DNA of 64,000 bases, from contig DKZL01000050.1 in NCBI GenBank assembly GCA_002493635.1, positions 11,063 through 75,062 of the forward strand, in the 5' to 3' direction. Below are positions 17,599 to 26,668 of the stretch, one piece after another. Positions within the stretch are counted from its first letter, which is position 1, and each line of letters opens with the position of its first letter. The notes under the pieces were generated by a model that was not told the origin of the DNA, made no database searches, and saw only the letters and a list, made by a program, of their open reading frames with translations. Source of the stretch: Ruminococcaceae bacterium UBA7075. GTDB taxonomy: Bacteria; Bacillota; Clostridia; Oscillospirales; Acutalibacteraceae. The translations under genes and the position numbers were made by a program.

Positions 17599-18523
17599 TT
17601 TTTCCTCCTATAATCGGCGCATATTCCAAAAGCTTCTGCATTCTGTGGTTTGCACCGCTTCGGCTGATCGGCGGTACAAGGTTCTGTCCTAAATCTCTTA
17701 AAGACATTTCAGGATTTTCAAGCCTCAAATATGCAATTTCTTTTAAATCGTCGGGTAAAGTTTCAAGTCCGTGATGCTTTTGAATATACTTAATCGCCTC
17801 AATCTGTTTTGCAGACGCTGAAGCAACCTTAACAATATTAGCCAACTCTCCGTTAATGCGCCTGTTGACATTATTGCGTACCTGCTTTACAGCCTTAGTA
17901 CCCATAATTTCCATTGCGCTGTGACCTGCGCCTATGTAAGTCAGCAAATCACAAATCTGTTCGCTGCCCTTAAAATATACAACATAACTTCCGTTTCTTG
18001 TTACGGTCTTTGGACTTAGAGCACATTCGGTTATTTCCGACAGAAGCTTACATAAGTCGACAGACAGATTTTTATGCGGAACACAAAACTCGGCATGATA
18101 GCTTTTGTTGGGGTCAGACACCGAACCGCAGCTCAAAAACACACCTCTGATGAAAGCCGCTGACAGTTCGTCAGAGCTGAGATTAGCCCTGTTTACCCTG
18201 CGTGTAATCTGAAATGCTGAATGGCCGAAATCTTCAAATATTTTTTTGCATTCATTCGGATCAACAATAATCACCTTATAAAGATGCTTGTCAGTGTTTT
18301 TTATGCGCAAGTCTGTTTGTCTTTCAATAATTGGCATATATATTTTTTGCAGTATATCCGTTACCCTTTTACAAGCATAAAGATTTTCTGTTTTAAAAAC
18401 AATTCTGCTGTCTGAAAAATCCTTATCAAACAGCAGCATCCCATAAAGCTCTGCCTTTAAAGCTTCCGCATCGTCAACCTCAACCTGACAAAGCTCTTTT
18501 TTTATATCCGAAGAAAAAGACAC
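17591..18523 (-). CDS. whiA: DNA-binding protein WhiA
   Basis: WhiA is a conserved Gram-positive protein tied to cell division and, in actinomycetes, sporulation. The 310-residue protein has an N-terminal LAGLIDADG homing-endonuclease-like region (without nuclease function in the family), with AAFIRGVFLSCGSVSDP (about 122-138) as its hallmark, and a C-terminal helix-turn-helix with LRDLGQNLVPPISRSGANHRM. The start is GTG at 18523 with AAGGAG about 7 nt upstream. In most Firmicutes the order is rapZ-yvcK-whiA; here rapZ is 12 nt upstream and yvcK is missing. Confidence 0.95.
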   Translation of the reverse strand: MSFSSDIKKELCQVEVDDAEALKAELYGMLLFDKDFSDSRIVFKTENLYACKRVTDILQKIYMPIIERQTDLRIKNTDKHLYKVIIVDPNECKKIFEDFGHSAFQITRRVNRANLSSDELSAAFIRGVFLSCGSVSDPNKSYHAEFCVPHKNLSVDLCKLLSEITECALSPKTVTRNGSYVVYFKGSEQICDLLTYIGAGHSAMEIMGTKAVKQVRNNVNRRINGELANIVKVASASAKQIEAIKYIQKHHGLETLPDDLKEIAYLRLENPEMSLRDLGQNLVPPISRSGANHRMQKLLEYAPIIGGKNE

Positions 18524-18535
18524 AATGCTCTCCTT

Positions 18536-19399
18536 TTATTTTGCAATATCTCTGTGCTGAATAATACACTTATAGGCTTTTTTTACAAAATGCTCCTCAA
18601 GCTGTCTTGCTATGGTAACGCTTCTGTGCTTACCGCCTGTACATCCTATGCCGACAACCAATTCGCTTTTTCCTTCTTTCAGATACAGTGGTACTGAAAA
18701 GTCAAGCAGATTAAGAGTACGGGCAATAAATTCCTGTGTGTCGTCGCTATTTAGTACATAGGTTCGCACATCTTCATCAAGTCCTGTAAGAGACTTAAGT
18801 TCAGGAATGTAAAACGGATTGGGAAGACATCTTACATCAATAATCAGATCAGCTTCAAGCGGTATTCCGTATTTAAATCCGAACGACATAAACGTTAGTG
18901 TAAGGCTTTGTGAGGTATCGTCCATAAACATCGACTTAACACGCTCTGCAAGCTGTTTGTTTGACATATACGTGGTATCAATATTATAATCGGCAATTGT
19001 TTTTACAGGTAATAAAAGTGCCTTTTCAAATTCAACCGCTTCAACAACCGAACCGTCCTTCAGTCTCTCAGACAGAGGATGCTTTCTGCGTGTTTCCTTA
19101 TACCTTGTAATCAGGCAGTCAACCTTTGCATCAAAGAACAACACACTTACATCACTGTGACTACTCTTAAACTGATTGATGTCAGAATATACCTTTTCAA
19201 AATTTTCGTTACCTCTCACATCAACAACCACCGCAACACGCTTCATCATATTGTCCTCTGCCTTTGAGCAAAGTGTGTACAGTGTTGAAAGAAGCGATGA
19301 AGGAATGTTGTCAACGCAATAATATCCAATATCTTCAAGAATGTGCAAGGCACTTGTTTTGCCTGCACCTGACATTCCTGTAATAATTACAAATTCCAT
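18536..19399 (-). CDS. rapZ: RNase adapter/nucleotide-binding protein RapZ (YvcJ)
   Basis: RapZ/YvcJ proteins bind nucleotides; in E. coli RapZ guides RNase E to small RNAs controlling GlmS, while the Firmicutes role is less clear. From the ATG at 19399 it has 287 residues: Walker A GMSGAGKT near the N-terminus, Walker B-like RVAVVVDVRG, and a C-terminal domain with GIGCTGGKHRSVTIA, typical of the family. A second ATG four codons upstream is possible, but GGATG is better placed for 19399. It lies between murB and whiA. Confidence 0.93.
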   Translation of the reverse strand: MEFVIITGMSGAGKTSALHILEDIGYYCVDNIPSSLLSTLYTLCSKAEDNMMKRVAVVVDVRGNENFEKVYSDINQFKSSHSDVSVLFFDAKVDCLITRYKETRRKHPLSERLKDGSVVEAVEFEKALLLPVKTIADYNIDTTYMSNKQLAERVKSMFMDDTSQSLTLTFMSFGFKYGIPLEADLIIDVRCLPNPFYIPELKSLTGLDEDVRTYVLNSDDTQEFIARTLNLLDFSVPLYLKEGKSELVVGIGCTGGKHRSVTIARQLEEHFVKKAYKCIIQHRDIAK

Positions 19400-19501
19400 A
19401 ATATCATCCATTTTCTTTTCATAAAATTAACAGTTAACAGGTTAATTCACATAATTGCCCCTGTAAAAATTTTGTAAAAACCGTTAGTCAGCAAAATTCA
19501 T

Positions 19502-20404
19502 TTAAATCATTATAAGTTCACATTCGAGGTCAAAATCCGTTTCGGATTTAACGGTATTCTGAATTTCTTTTATAAGATTTTTTACATCCTTCGCAGTGGC
19601 ATTTGACTTATTAATGATAAATCCTGCGTGTTTTTCAGAAACCTGAGCACCACCAACGGTTTTCCCCTTCAGTCCGCACTGTTCAATAAGAGTGCCTGCA
19701 AACGCCCCCTCCGGACGCTTGAAAACACTGCCGGCACTCGGAAACTCAAGCGGCTGCTTACTTGCTCTGCGAGACAGAAAATCGTCCATTTTCTCTTGAA
19801 TTTCGCTCTTCTGAGCCTTGTTAAGTTTTAAGGTTATGCCCGTAATAATGCAGCCGTTACTGCGATAAACACTGTTTCTGTATCCGAACTCAAGTTTATC
19901 CTTGTCGGTTCTTCCGATTTCGCCTTCTTTAGTGATATGAGAAACCGAATAAACAACATCCTTCATCTCGCCGCCATAGGCACCTGCATTCATAAACACT
20001 GCACCGCCTACCGTACCGGGAATACCCCATGCAAATTCAAGCCCCGACAGACCGTTTTTCAAAGCAAACTTGCACAAGGCTGCCAAAGACGCACCTGCTC
20101 CGCAATATATTGTAGTTTCATCAAGTAAAACAATATTTCTTAGTTCTCCGTCAAGGCGAATAACCGCCTTATCAAGACCATCGTCAGACACCAGAAGATT
20201 GCTGCCGTTTCCGATAATCATAAAATCAATCTCAGAATTTTTACATTCCTTTATTATTGTACTCAGCTTACTCAGCGTACCCACCTTAACATATGTACTT
20301 GCATTACCGCCGATTTTAAATGTTGTATGTCTGCTCATTGGTTCATTTTTGCGAGCGTCACACTCTAAAACCTTAGCAAGATTATAGATTATGGTTGTAT
20401 CCAT
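19502..20404 (-). CDS. murB: UDP-N-acetylenolpyruvoylglucosamine reductase MurB
   Basis: MurB is an FAD enzyme that reduces UDP-GlcNAc-enolpyruvate to UDP-MurNAc with NADPH in peptidoglycan synthesis. The 300-residue protein has the FAD-binding segment HTTFKIGG (about 25-32) and IGNGSNLLVSD (about 62-72), GLEFAWGIPGTVGGAVFMNAGAYG, YRNSVY, and the late active-site Ser/Glu motif SAGSVFKRP. This is the shorter type IIb form typical of Firmicutes. GGGGG precedes the ATG. It lies between hprK and rapZ, separated by 136 and about 100 nt in which I see no gene. Confidence 0.96.
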   Translation of the reverse strand: MDTTIIYNLAKVLECDARKNEPMSRHTTFKIGGNASTYVKVGTLSKLSTIIKECKNSEIDFMIIGNGSNLLVSDDGLDKAVIRLDGELRNIVLLDETTIYCGAGASLAALCKFALKNGLSGLEFAWGIPGTVGGAVFMNAGAYGGEMKDVVYSVSHITKEGEIGRTDKDKLEFGYRNSVYRSNGCIITGITLKLNKAQKSEIQEKMDDFLSRRASKQPLEFPSAGSVFKRPEGAFAGTLIEQCGLKGKTVGGAQVSEKHAGFIINKSNATAKDVKNLIKEIQNTVKSETDFDLECELIMI

Positions 20405-20540
20405 AAATTACCCCCGAATAATTTACATTATATATTAATATGATATATTTTTCTCTTCAAAATATGACTTTAATCTCTCAACCATATTGTTTAGGAATCA
20501 CTGTTTCCTTTACACTCTACTTATCAGTAAAATCAATTTA

Positions 20541-21509
20541 TTACTTCCATTCGTCGATAACCACCTTTGGTGTATCACCCATATCGTCCATATCCATACC
20601 AAGACTTACCAAAAGATCCTTTGCGGCATTAAAGCCCATCTTTTTCTGCCTGTTGTTCATTGCAGCAACCTCAATGATAACAGCAAGGTTACGACCCGGC
20701 TTAACAGGAATGGTCATAGTCGGAACCTCAATATCAAGAATTTTCATAACATTGTTTTCAAGACCCATTCTGTCATACACTTTAGCACTGTTCCATGGTT
20801 CAAGATTAATGACAAGGTCAATCTTCTCCTGCATTTTGACAGCGCCCATACCAAACAGTTGACGTGCGTTAATAATGCCAATACCTCTCAGCTCAATAAA
20901 ATGGCGAATATTTGCAGGCGACTGTCCGATAAGGGTTGAAGTTGATGTCCGTCTGATTTCAACAGCGTCGTCAGCAACAAGTCTGTGACCTCGCTTTATA
21001 AGCTCTATTGCAGTTTCGCTTTTACCAACGCCGCTGTCACCGATTAAAAGACATCCCTCGCCGTAAACCTCAACCAGAACTCCGTGGCGGGTAATGCGAG
21101 GAGCAAGCTCACGGTTAAGATAATGAACAACGGACGCAGTAAGATCCGATGTATTCTGACTCGTATTAAAAATAGGCACATTATGCAGCATTGCACTTTC
21201 TAAAATTACATTAGAAGGCTCCATATCCCTGCATATAATCATCGCCGGAGGTCCAAAGCTGAAGATAGCGTCAATAACCATTTTCTGAGCCTCAGCACCG
21301 AAACGACCGAGATACGAAAACTCCGTATTACCGAACACCTGTATAAGCCTGTTGTCAAAGAACTCAAAGTAACCTGTCAGTTCAAGACCCGGTCTGTTTA
21401 TTTCAACAGTATCTATTCTTATCTCATCATAGTTTTCCGGAACATAGACCTTATTAAGATGCAAATCATCAACTATTTTTGATAAAGGAACTGAAAAACC
21501 AAGAGACAT
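20541..21509 (-). CDS. hprK: HPr kinase/phosphorylase
   Basis: HprK phosphorylates HPr on Ser46, and reverses this with phosphate, to drive carbon catabolite control. The 322-residue protein has the N-terminal domain (about 1-130), His142 in the catalytic RHG, Walker A GDSGVGKS at 157-164, VADDAVEIR, and the family signature ELRGIGIINARQLFG (about 205-219). GGTGAATTT precedes the ATG. On the minus strand a TATAAT at 21558-21563 upstream may be its -10 box, but its -35 is poor. It is followed by murB on the same strand. Confidence 0.96.
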   Translation of the reverse strand: MSLGFSVPLSKIVDDLHLNKVYVPENYDEIRIDTVEINRPGLELTGYFEFFDNRLIQVFGNTEFSYLGRFGAEAQKMVIDAIFSFGPPAMIICRDMEPSNVILESAMLHNVPIFNTSQNTSDLTASVVHYLNRELAPRITRHGVLVEVYGEGCLLIGDSGVGKSETAIELIKRGHRLVADDAVEIRRTSTSTLIGQSPANIRHFIELRGIGIINARQLFGMGAVKMQEKIDLVINLEPWNSAKVYDRMGLENNVMKILDIEVPTMTIPVKPGRNLAVIIEVAAMNNRQKKMGFNAAKDLLVSLGMDMDDMGDTPKVVIDEWK

Positions 21510-21627
21510 AAATTCACCATCCTTGTTAATTATTTCCGTGTATTAAAATCCAATTCTATTATACACCATAACAAGGTTCGGTTAAAGTCTTTTTTTGAAT
21601 TATTTTTCAATATTTTCATTATTTTTA

Positions 21628-22218
21628 TCATTTTTCAGATGAGATTCTGATAGGAGTAATTTTTAATTCTTTGTCAGAACTAATATAAAAAATGTTAAAA
21701 TCTGAATTTTCATTATCGGTAAAATTATTAAAAATTGATAAAAGATTCACACTGTTTTCTTTATCTTCTTTCTTTTGAAGAATAATATGTTTTTCGATTT
21801 TTTGAGGTGCTTCCTTTGATTCTGAAATAAATTTCATTGTGTTATCATCTGCTGCAGCAATGTACGCTCTTGGCGAAATATAATATTGCGACGCCATAAA
21901 GCTTACATCATCATACAAAATATGATTATCCACCTTATTGGAAACAATAAAAAGTTCCATCTTTGTCAGTGAAAGGTCGGGAATATATTTTTGCTTTGCC
22001 ATAGCACAAGCCTGTTCAAAATCTTCCCCTTCAATACTGACAGATTCAGGCTCTTCACTGTCTGACAACATATAAAAGCTGTAAACAAAACCGTTTTCAC
22101 CTTTTTCCACAGTGACGGTTTCTGCAATAGACGCCTTGTCAATTCTTGTTTCATAAGAGCATCCGCTCAAGGTAAAAATAAAAGCAAGAGTAAAAATAAT
22201 TACGCAAAACCTACGCAT
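21628..22218 (-). CDS. Short GerC-type spore germination lipoprotein
   Basis: This is the likely C subunit of the germinant receptor. A signal peptide with lipobox LSGC (Cys20) predicts lipid anchoring. Residues 21-130 resemble the N-terminal domain of Ger(x)C proteins. The protein is only 196 residues, whereas GerC proteins are normally about 370-400, so the C-terminal Spore_GerAC domain is absent. The 118 nt between its stop and hprK cannot encode the missing part. Its ATG overlaps the gerB-type stop by 8 nt, so it is coupled to the operon. Function of the short form is uncertain. Confidence 0.75.
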   Translation of the reverse strand: MRRFCVIIFTLAFIFTLSGCSYETRIDKASIAETVTVEKGENGFVYSFYMLSDSEEPESVSIEGEDFEQACAMAKQKYIPDLSLTKMELFIVSNKVDNHILYDDVSFMASQYYISPRAYIAAADDNTMKFISESKEAPQKIEKHIILQKKEDKENSVNLLSIFNNFTDNENSDFNIFYISSDKELKITPIRISSEK

Positions 22219-23257
22219 TTAATCGCCTCCGGAACAATGTAATATATATCATAGGCACAGCAAATGAAGCCAAAGCAGTAAAAATCCCAAATATATAAGG
22301 GTTCAAAATAATTTCTTTCACAGAATTATAATAATCTGCCGTCAGATAAAGCAGATATGATATAACTGCAAAAACACTCATACACCATACATTTTCATTT
22401 TTATTGACAACTCTGCCGATACATATAAGACAAAGAGAAACAAGTATAAACACAGACATTGCGCAGAGTGACAAATGAAAGCTGTCTATGCCGACTGCAT
22501 TTCCGAAATCAGCCGCTTTTGAAAGAACAAATATCTGATAATTTTGCATTGCTCCATAATTGCCGAGCGCAAAAAACACAAAGAATACTATGATCATAAG
22601 CAGAAGGGCAAGACCGCATACAAGAAATACTATGCTTCTTGTTCTCGTTCTGCCGTTGTATTCAAAAAATCCGAATATTACAGCCGCAAACGCTGTCATA
22701 GCAAACACAGCCGAGCCGTATTGCAGTTGTGCTCCGTCAAAATCAAGCTTAAAGCCCGAAAAGTCAAGATGACTGATATTTCCGCCGAAAATCAGTGCAA
22801 ATGCAATTACAGCAAATGCAAAAATAAACAGACTGCACCTTGCAACAGCTCCGATTCCACGGGTCGAAGCAAACACGCAGACCGCAAGCAAAATAAAAAT
22901 TACTACAAATCCTGCGTCCTTTCTGTTTCCCGTGCTTGTAAATACGCTTGAATAATTAAGCAAGAAATTTACCGTTGCATACACAAAGTAAAGTGCATAA
23001 AACATTGACAAAAAAACCGTTGCCGACGGAGTTTCTCGCCTTGCAAAATCTATAAAGCTCAGGTCAGTTTTTCTGCTGATAATTCGTGTCGGTATAATAT
23101 AAATCAAAAACACAGCAAGACCTATAATTACAGACAAAACACCCGACATATATGACTTATAAATAAAAGTATAGTTCTGAATAAGAATTATACCTGTCAT
23201 CGCAACAAACAGAGCTATCATCATTTGAGAAAACCGAGATTTTGAATTACGCATCAT
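22211..23257 (-). CDS. Spore germination permease, GerB/GerKB family
   Basis: GerB subunits belong to the APC amino-acid transporter superfamily and carry the germinant-binding part of spore receptors in the inner spore membrane. The 348-residue protein has about ten hydrophobic segments spread over its length and short basic loops such as NGRTRTRS and RRRLNA at the C-terminus. The family is recognised from this topology, the length and the position between GerA and GerC. Two ATGs (23257 and 23254) follow GGAGGAG; the second has better spacing. It overlaps the gerA-type gene by 11 nt. Confidence 0.85.
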   Translation of the reverse strand: MMRNSKSRFSQMMIALFVAMTGIILIQNYTFIYKSYMSGVLSVIIGLAVFLIYIIPTRIISRKTDLSFIDFARRETPSATVFLSMFYALYFVYATVNFLLNYSSVFTSTGNRKDAGFVVIFILLAVCVFASTRGIGAVARCSLFIFAFAVIAFALIFGGNISHLDFSGFKLDFDGAQLQYGSAVFAMTAFAAVIFGFFEYNGRTRTRSIVFLVCGLALLLMIIVFFVFFALGNYGAMQNYQIFVLSKAADFGNAVGIDSFHLSLCAMSVFILVSLCLICIGRVVNKNENVWCMSVFAVISYLLYLTADYYNSVKEIILNPYIFGIFTALASFAVPMIYITLFRRRLNA

Positions 23258-24707
23258 ACTCCTCCGTTTCAGGGAACTTCTGAATCTTTATGGTATGCTT
23301 TCCAAGCTTTCTCCAGCCATCACGCACAAATACGTCCCTCATTCTTCTCCACGAAAAAGGAGCAAGAGAGGACATATACGGCACTCCGAAGGATGTCTTG
23401 CCGCACATATTTATCAGCAAAATGCACGCAAGCAACACAATGCCCCATAATCCGAAAATTCCTCCGACAATTACAAACGCAAACCGCAGCACCATAATCG
23501 GAGGGTACAGTGCCGCTGTTACATAGCTGCAAATAGCTGCTGCTGCCACCACCATAAGCGAAGATGAGCTTATTATTCCGGCACTTACGGCGCTTTCGCC
23601 AATCACAAGTGCGCCGACAATGCTTACTGCGTGACCGAGCGGCTTTGGAATTCGCAAGCCTGCCTCTCTCATTATTTCATATAGGAAAGTAATTAATATA
23701 ACCTCAAAAGTTACCGACAAAGGTGTTTGAAGCAATGCCTCCGAGGTCTTAATAAGAAGTCCTGTAGGAAAATATTCAGGGTGAAATTGCGCAAATGCCG
23801 TATAAAGTCCGGGTAAGAAAACTGCTGCAAAGAAAGAGATATACTTCAAAATTCTTACAAATGCGGCATAATAAGGTCTGCTTGAATAATCGTCAACGCT
23901 CTGAAATTCCTCAACAAACAGATGCGGTACTATGATAACAGCAGGCGTGCCATCTACCAGAATAGCAACTCTTCCCTCCGTCAGTTTGCCGCAAACAGTA
24001 TCAGGTCTTTCAGAAATTCCCACTCCCGAAAAAAGTGATTTTGCCCCCCTGTCTTCCAGATAATCAGTCAAATATCCCGATGCAAGCACTGTTTTGAGGT
24101 CACAGGATGCAAGGCGCTTTCGTACCTCCTCAAGAATATTTTCAGAAACCCTCTTTTGCAGATAGCAAATCATCATCTGAGTTTGTGAGGTTGAGCCTAC
24201 CGTAACTGTTTCAAAAACAAGGTCGGGGCTTTTTATTCTTCGCCGTATAAGAGTCATATTTATACGCAAAGGCTCTGTAAAACCTTCTCTTGATCCTCGC
24301 TGAACAACTTCACTTTCGGGTTCGTTCACGCCTCTGAACGAAAAGCCCTGCGTTCCGATTGCAAGCATTTTACTTGCGCCGTCCACTGCAATTACCGCAA
24401 AACCGGACGTTGAAAAGGTAATCACTTCATCAATCGAATTAACCTCCACAATCTCGCTTGAGGTGAGTACGGTTTTTTCGATTAATTCAAACACCTTTTC
24501 AGGCTTTGCATACTCAAAATCATATTCAAGCAAGGGATTGATTACTGAAATCGCCACAACCTCCTTGCTGCACATTCCCTCAATCGTAATGACAGCAGCA
24601 TTCAGCTTTAATTGCGATTTCAGCTTCATATCGCGAACAGTAAAATCGGCTGAATTATTAAACATCTTTTTTAATTGATTTATATTTTCTTTCAGAGAAC
24701 TATTCAT
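23247..24707 (-). CDS. Spore germination protein, GerA family
   Basis: This is the A subunit of a germinant receptor, located in the spore inner membrane. The 486-residue protein has a soluble N-terminal domain (about 1-285) containing SREGFTEPLRINMTLIRRRIK, a strong GerA hallmark, and SVDDYSSRPYYA just before the membrane part. Four to five membrane segments follow (about 290-440), including the conserved ETALLQTPLS-like segment SEALLQTPLSVTFE and PPIMVLRFAFV. GGTGATTAG precedes the ATG. It heads the A-B-C operon and diverges from the DUF421 gene across 90 nt. The germinant is unknown. Confidence 0.93.
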   Translation of the reverse strand: MNSSLKENINQLKKMFNNSADFTVRDMKLKSQLKLNAAVITIEGMCSKEVVAISVINPLLEYDFEYAKPEKVFELIEKTVLTSSEIVEVNSIDEVITFSTSGFAVIAVDGASKMLAIGTQGFSFRGVNEPESEVVQRGSREGFTEPLRINMTLIRRRIKSPDLVFETVTVGSTSQTQMMICYLQKRVSENILEEVRKRLASCDLKTVLASGYLTDYLEDRGAKSLFSGVGISERPDTVCGKLTEGRVAILVDGTPAVIIVPHLFVEEFQSVDDYSSRPYYAAFVRILKYISFFAAVFLPGLYTAFAQFHPEYFPTGLLIKTSEALLQTPLSVTFEVILITFLYEIMREAGLRIPKPLGHAVSIVGALVIGESAVSAGIISSSSLMVVAAAAICSYVTAALYPPIMVLRFAFVIVGGIFGLWGIVLLACILLINMCGKTSFGVPYMSSLAPFSWRRMRDVFVRDGWRKLGKHTIKIQKFPETEEYDA

Positions 24708-24797
24708 CTAATCACCAATATTTAGAATTTACTCCAAATTTTTATTTATTCAGGGAATATACTCTCAGATTTTGCCAATATTATTAATGGTGATAAA

Positions 24798-25469
24798 ATG
24801 ATTATTTCTATAATTCGTACTTTAATTCTGTATGCCTTTGTCATACTGGCAATCCGCCTTATGGGCAAAAGACAAATCAGCGAGCTTCAGCCTACCGAGC
24901 TTGTTATCACTATGATAATCTCTGACATAGCGGCAATTCCTATGCAGGACACCTCAATCCCCCTACTAAGCGGCATCGTACCTGTTCTTGTACTTGTCGG
25001 ACTTGAAATCTCAGCAAGTGTTCTTATGATGAAAAGCAGCAAATTCCGAAAGCTCCTGTGCGGAAGTCCGATTGTCGTAATCCGTGACGGCGAAGTTCTG
25101 CAAAGTCAGATGAAAAGACTTCGTCTGACTACTGAGGACTTATGCGTTCAGCTCAGACAACAGGATGTTTTTTCGATTGAAGAGGTTCAATACTGTATCG
25201 TTGAAACCAACGGCGATGTCAGCGTAATTCAAAAACCGCAATTTCGCACACCTTCTGCTCAGGATATGGGAATAAAAATTGTTGATAACAAAATTGAAAC
25301 TGTCGTTATAAGCGATGGAAAAATTCTTGATAATTCTTTGATGCTTTGTCAAAAGACCAGTAAAGATGTTCATAATATTCTCAAAAATGAGCAAACTAAA
25401 CTTTCCGATGTATTTCTTATGACGCTTGACGCACTCGGAAAATACAACATTATTATGAGGAAAAAATGA
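24798..25469 (+). CDS. DUF421 (YetF/YrbG-like) membrane protein
   Basis: This 223-residue DUF421 protein has three N-terminal membrane segments (about 1-75) with the family motif MGKRQISELQPTELVI, then a cytoplasmic domain of two alpha/beta repeats including VVIRDGEVL and GKILDNSLM. DUF421 proteins are common in spore-formers (YetF, YrbG, SpoVAE-related contexts) but their biochemical role is not established. It is one of only two plus-strand genes in the window and diverges from the gerA-type gene. A GAATA-N17-AATATTA arrangement upstream vaguely resembles a forespore sigma-G promoter, which is too weak to call. GGTGATAAA precedes the ATG. The next gene overlaps by 4 nt. Confidence 0.88.
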   Translation: MIISIIRTLILYAFVILAIRLMGKRQISELQPTELVITMIISDIAAIPMQDTSIPLLSGIVPVLVLVGLEISASVLMMKSSKFRKLLCGSPIVVIRDGEVLQSQMKRLRLTTEDLCVQLRQQDVFSIEEVQYCIVETNGDVSVIQKPQFRTPSAQDMGIKIVDNKIETVVISDGKILDNSLMLCQKTSKDVHNILKNEQTKLSDVFLMTLDALGKYNIIMRKK

Positions 25470-25849
25470 TGAAACGAATAATCTTTGCATTTTTATTTTT
25501 TTTAATTGTAATTGCCGCTGCCGCAGCAGAGCTTGGTTATGTGACTGCAAATGCAGATTTGTATATTTCTAAAATAGAATTAACAGACAAACAGGTTTAT
25601 AAAAATAATTTTGAAGATGCGCTTAATATGTGCGACAATCTTGAAAACAGTTGGAGGGACAGCTCAAAAAAAATTGATGTAATGCTCAATCACGACTGTA
25701 TTGACAGCATAGGAGAAAGCATAAACAGAATGACTTCATATATACAAAACGGCAGTATTGATATGTATTTTGCGGAAAGCAGCAAAGCAAAAAAAGAACT
25801 CGCCTCCATAAAAGAAAGCGAGTATCCCTTTATTGAAAATATTTTATGA
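25466..25849 (+). CDS. DUF4363-like small membrane-anchored protein
   Basis: This 127-residue protein has one N-terminal hydrophobic anchor (about 4-24, including FAFLFFLIVIAAAAAE) and an extracytoplasmic helical domain with LENSWRDSSKKIDVMLNH. It resembles DUF4363 proteins, which in Clostridia commonly follow a DUF421 gene; the molecular function is unknown. Its ATG overlaps the DUF421 stop (ATGATG region), which implies translational coupling. Its stop overlaps the stop of the convergent zinc-permease gene by 6 nt, with no terminator between. Confidence 0.8.
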   Translation: MMKRIIFAFLFFLIVIAAAAAELGYVTANADLYISKIELTDKQVYKNNFEDALNMCDNLENSWRDSSKKIDVMLNHDCIDSIGESINRMTSYIQNGSIDMYFAESSKAKKELASIKESEYPFIENIL

Positions 25850-26668
25850 TTTTCTCTTTTCCCTAATAAATGAAATCAGCCAAAAGGTAAAAAATACAAC
25901 TGCATTAACTATTACCACACTTGCACCTGTCGGAGTGTCAAACGAATACGAAGCGCACATACCTGCAAAAAAGCAACACAAAGACAGAATACCTGAACAA
26001 ATTATTACAGATTTAAACTTCTTGCACAGGCGCATTGACGAAAGTGCAGGAAAAATGATCAAAGCTGAAATCAGAAGCGTACCCATAATACGCATACCAA
26101 TAACAATGGTCAGCGCAGTAAGCAGTGCAATAACGGTATTGTAAATACCTGTTTTCAGTCCTGTAGCTTTTGAAAATGTTTCATCAAAAGTAACAGCGAA
26201 AATCTTGTTGTAAAAAATAACATAGATTACAATAACAACCACAGCAAGAACAGCGCACATAATTGCATCAGCCGTTGTTGTGGCAAGAATACTGCCGAAA
26301 AGATACGAGTTGAGATCGGTATTCACACCCGAAACACTGACACATACAACACCAATGGCAAGTGCAGTGCTCGAAATTATCGCAATAGCCGCATCACCGT
26401 TAATTTTACTGTTTTCGGAAAGCCTTAAAAGCAAAAATGCAGCAATAATAATTACTGGCACAGCAACCTCAAGCGGAGCAAGATTAAGTGACGCTGCAAC
26501 AGCGAGTGCTCCGAAGCCAACATGAGAAAGACCGTCGCCAATCATTGAATAGCGTTTTAACACCAAGGTAACGCCTAAAAGCGCTGCACAAAGTGAAACC
26601 AACGTGCCGACAATAAATGCCCTTATTATAAAATTATACGAAAACATTTCTGTAAGCATCTGTATCAT
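25844..26668 (-). CDS. znuB: Zinc-type metal ABC transporter permease
   Basis: This is the inner-membrane subunit of an ABC-3 family metal importer. From the ATG at 26668 it has 274 residues and about eight hydrophobic segments, with GLSHVGFGALAVAA (about 47-60) and RIMGTLLISALIIFPAL (about 205-221), both characteristic of ZnuB/MntB-type permeases. An upstream GTG could add two residues. GGGGGTGAG precedes the ATG, which overlaps the ATPase-gene stop. Zinc is favoured over manganese by the partner binding protein, but this is not proven. Confidence 0.9.
   Translation of the reverse strand: MIQMLTEMFSYNFIIRAFIVGTLVSLCAALLGVTLVLKRYSMIGDGLSHVGFGALAVAASLNLAPLEVAVPVIIIAAFLLLRLSENSKINGDAAIAIISSTALAIGVVCVSVSGVNTDLNSYLFGSILATTTADAIMCAVLAVVVIVIYVIFYNKIFAVTFDETFSKATGLKTGIYNTVIALLTALTIVIGMRIMGTLLISALIIFPALSSMRLCKKFKSVIICSGILSLCCFFAGMCASYSFDTPTGASVVIVNAVVFFTFWLISFIREKRKS

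Noticed and set aside
22544..22951. Long plus-strand open frame (135 codons) opposite the gerB-type gene
   Set aside because: It is antisense to a strongly supported membrane-protein gene, is Lys/Cys/Tyr-rich in a way typical of shadow frames, and has no ribosome site.
24755..24785. Sigma-G promoter before the DUF421 gene
   Set aside because: Only a partial match (GAATA-N17-AATATTA); too weak to report as a feature.
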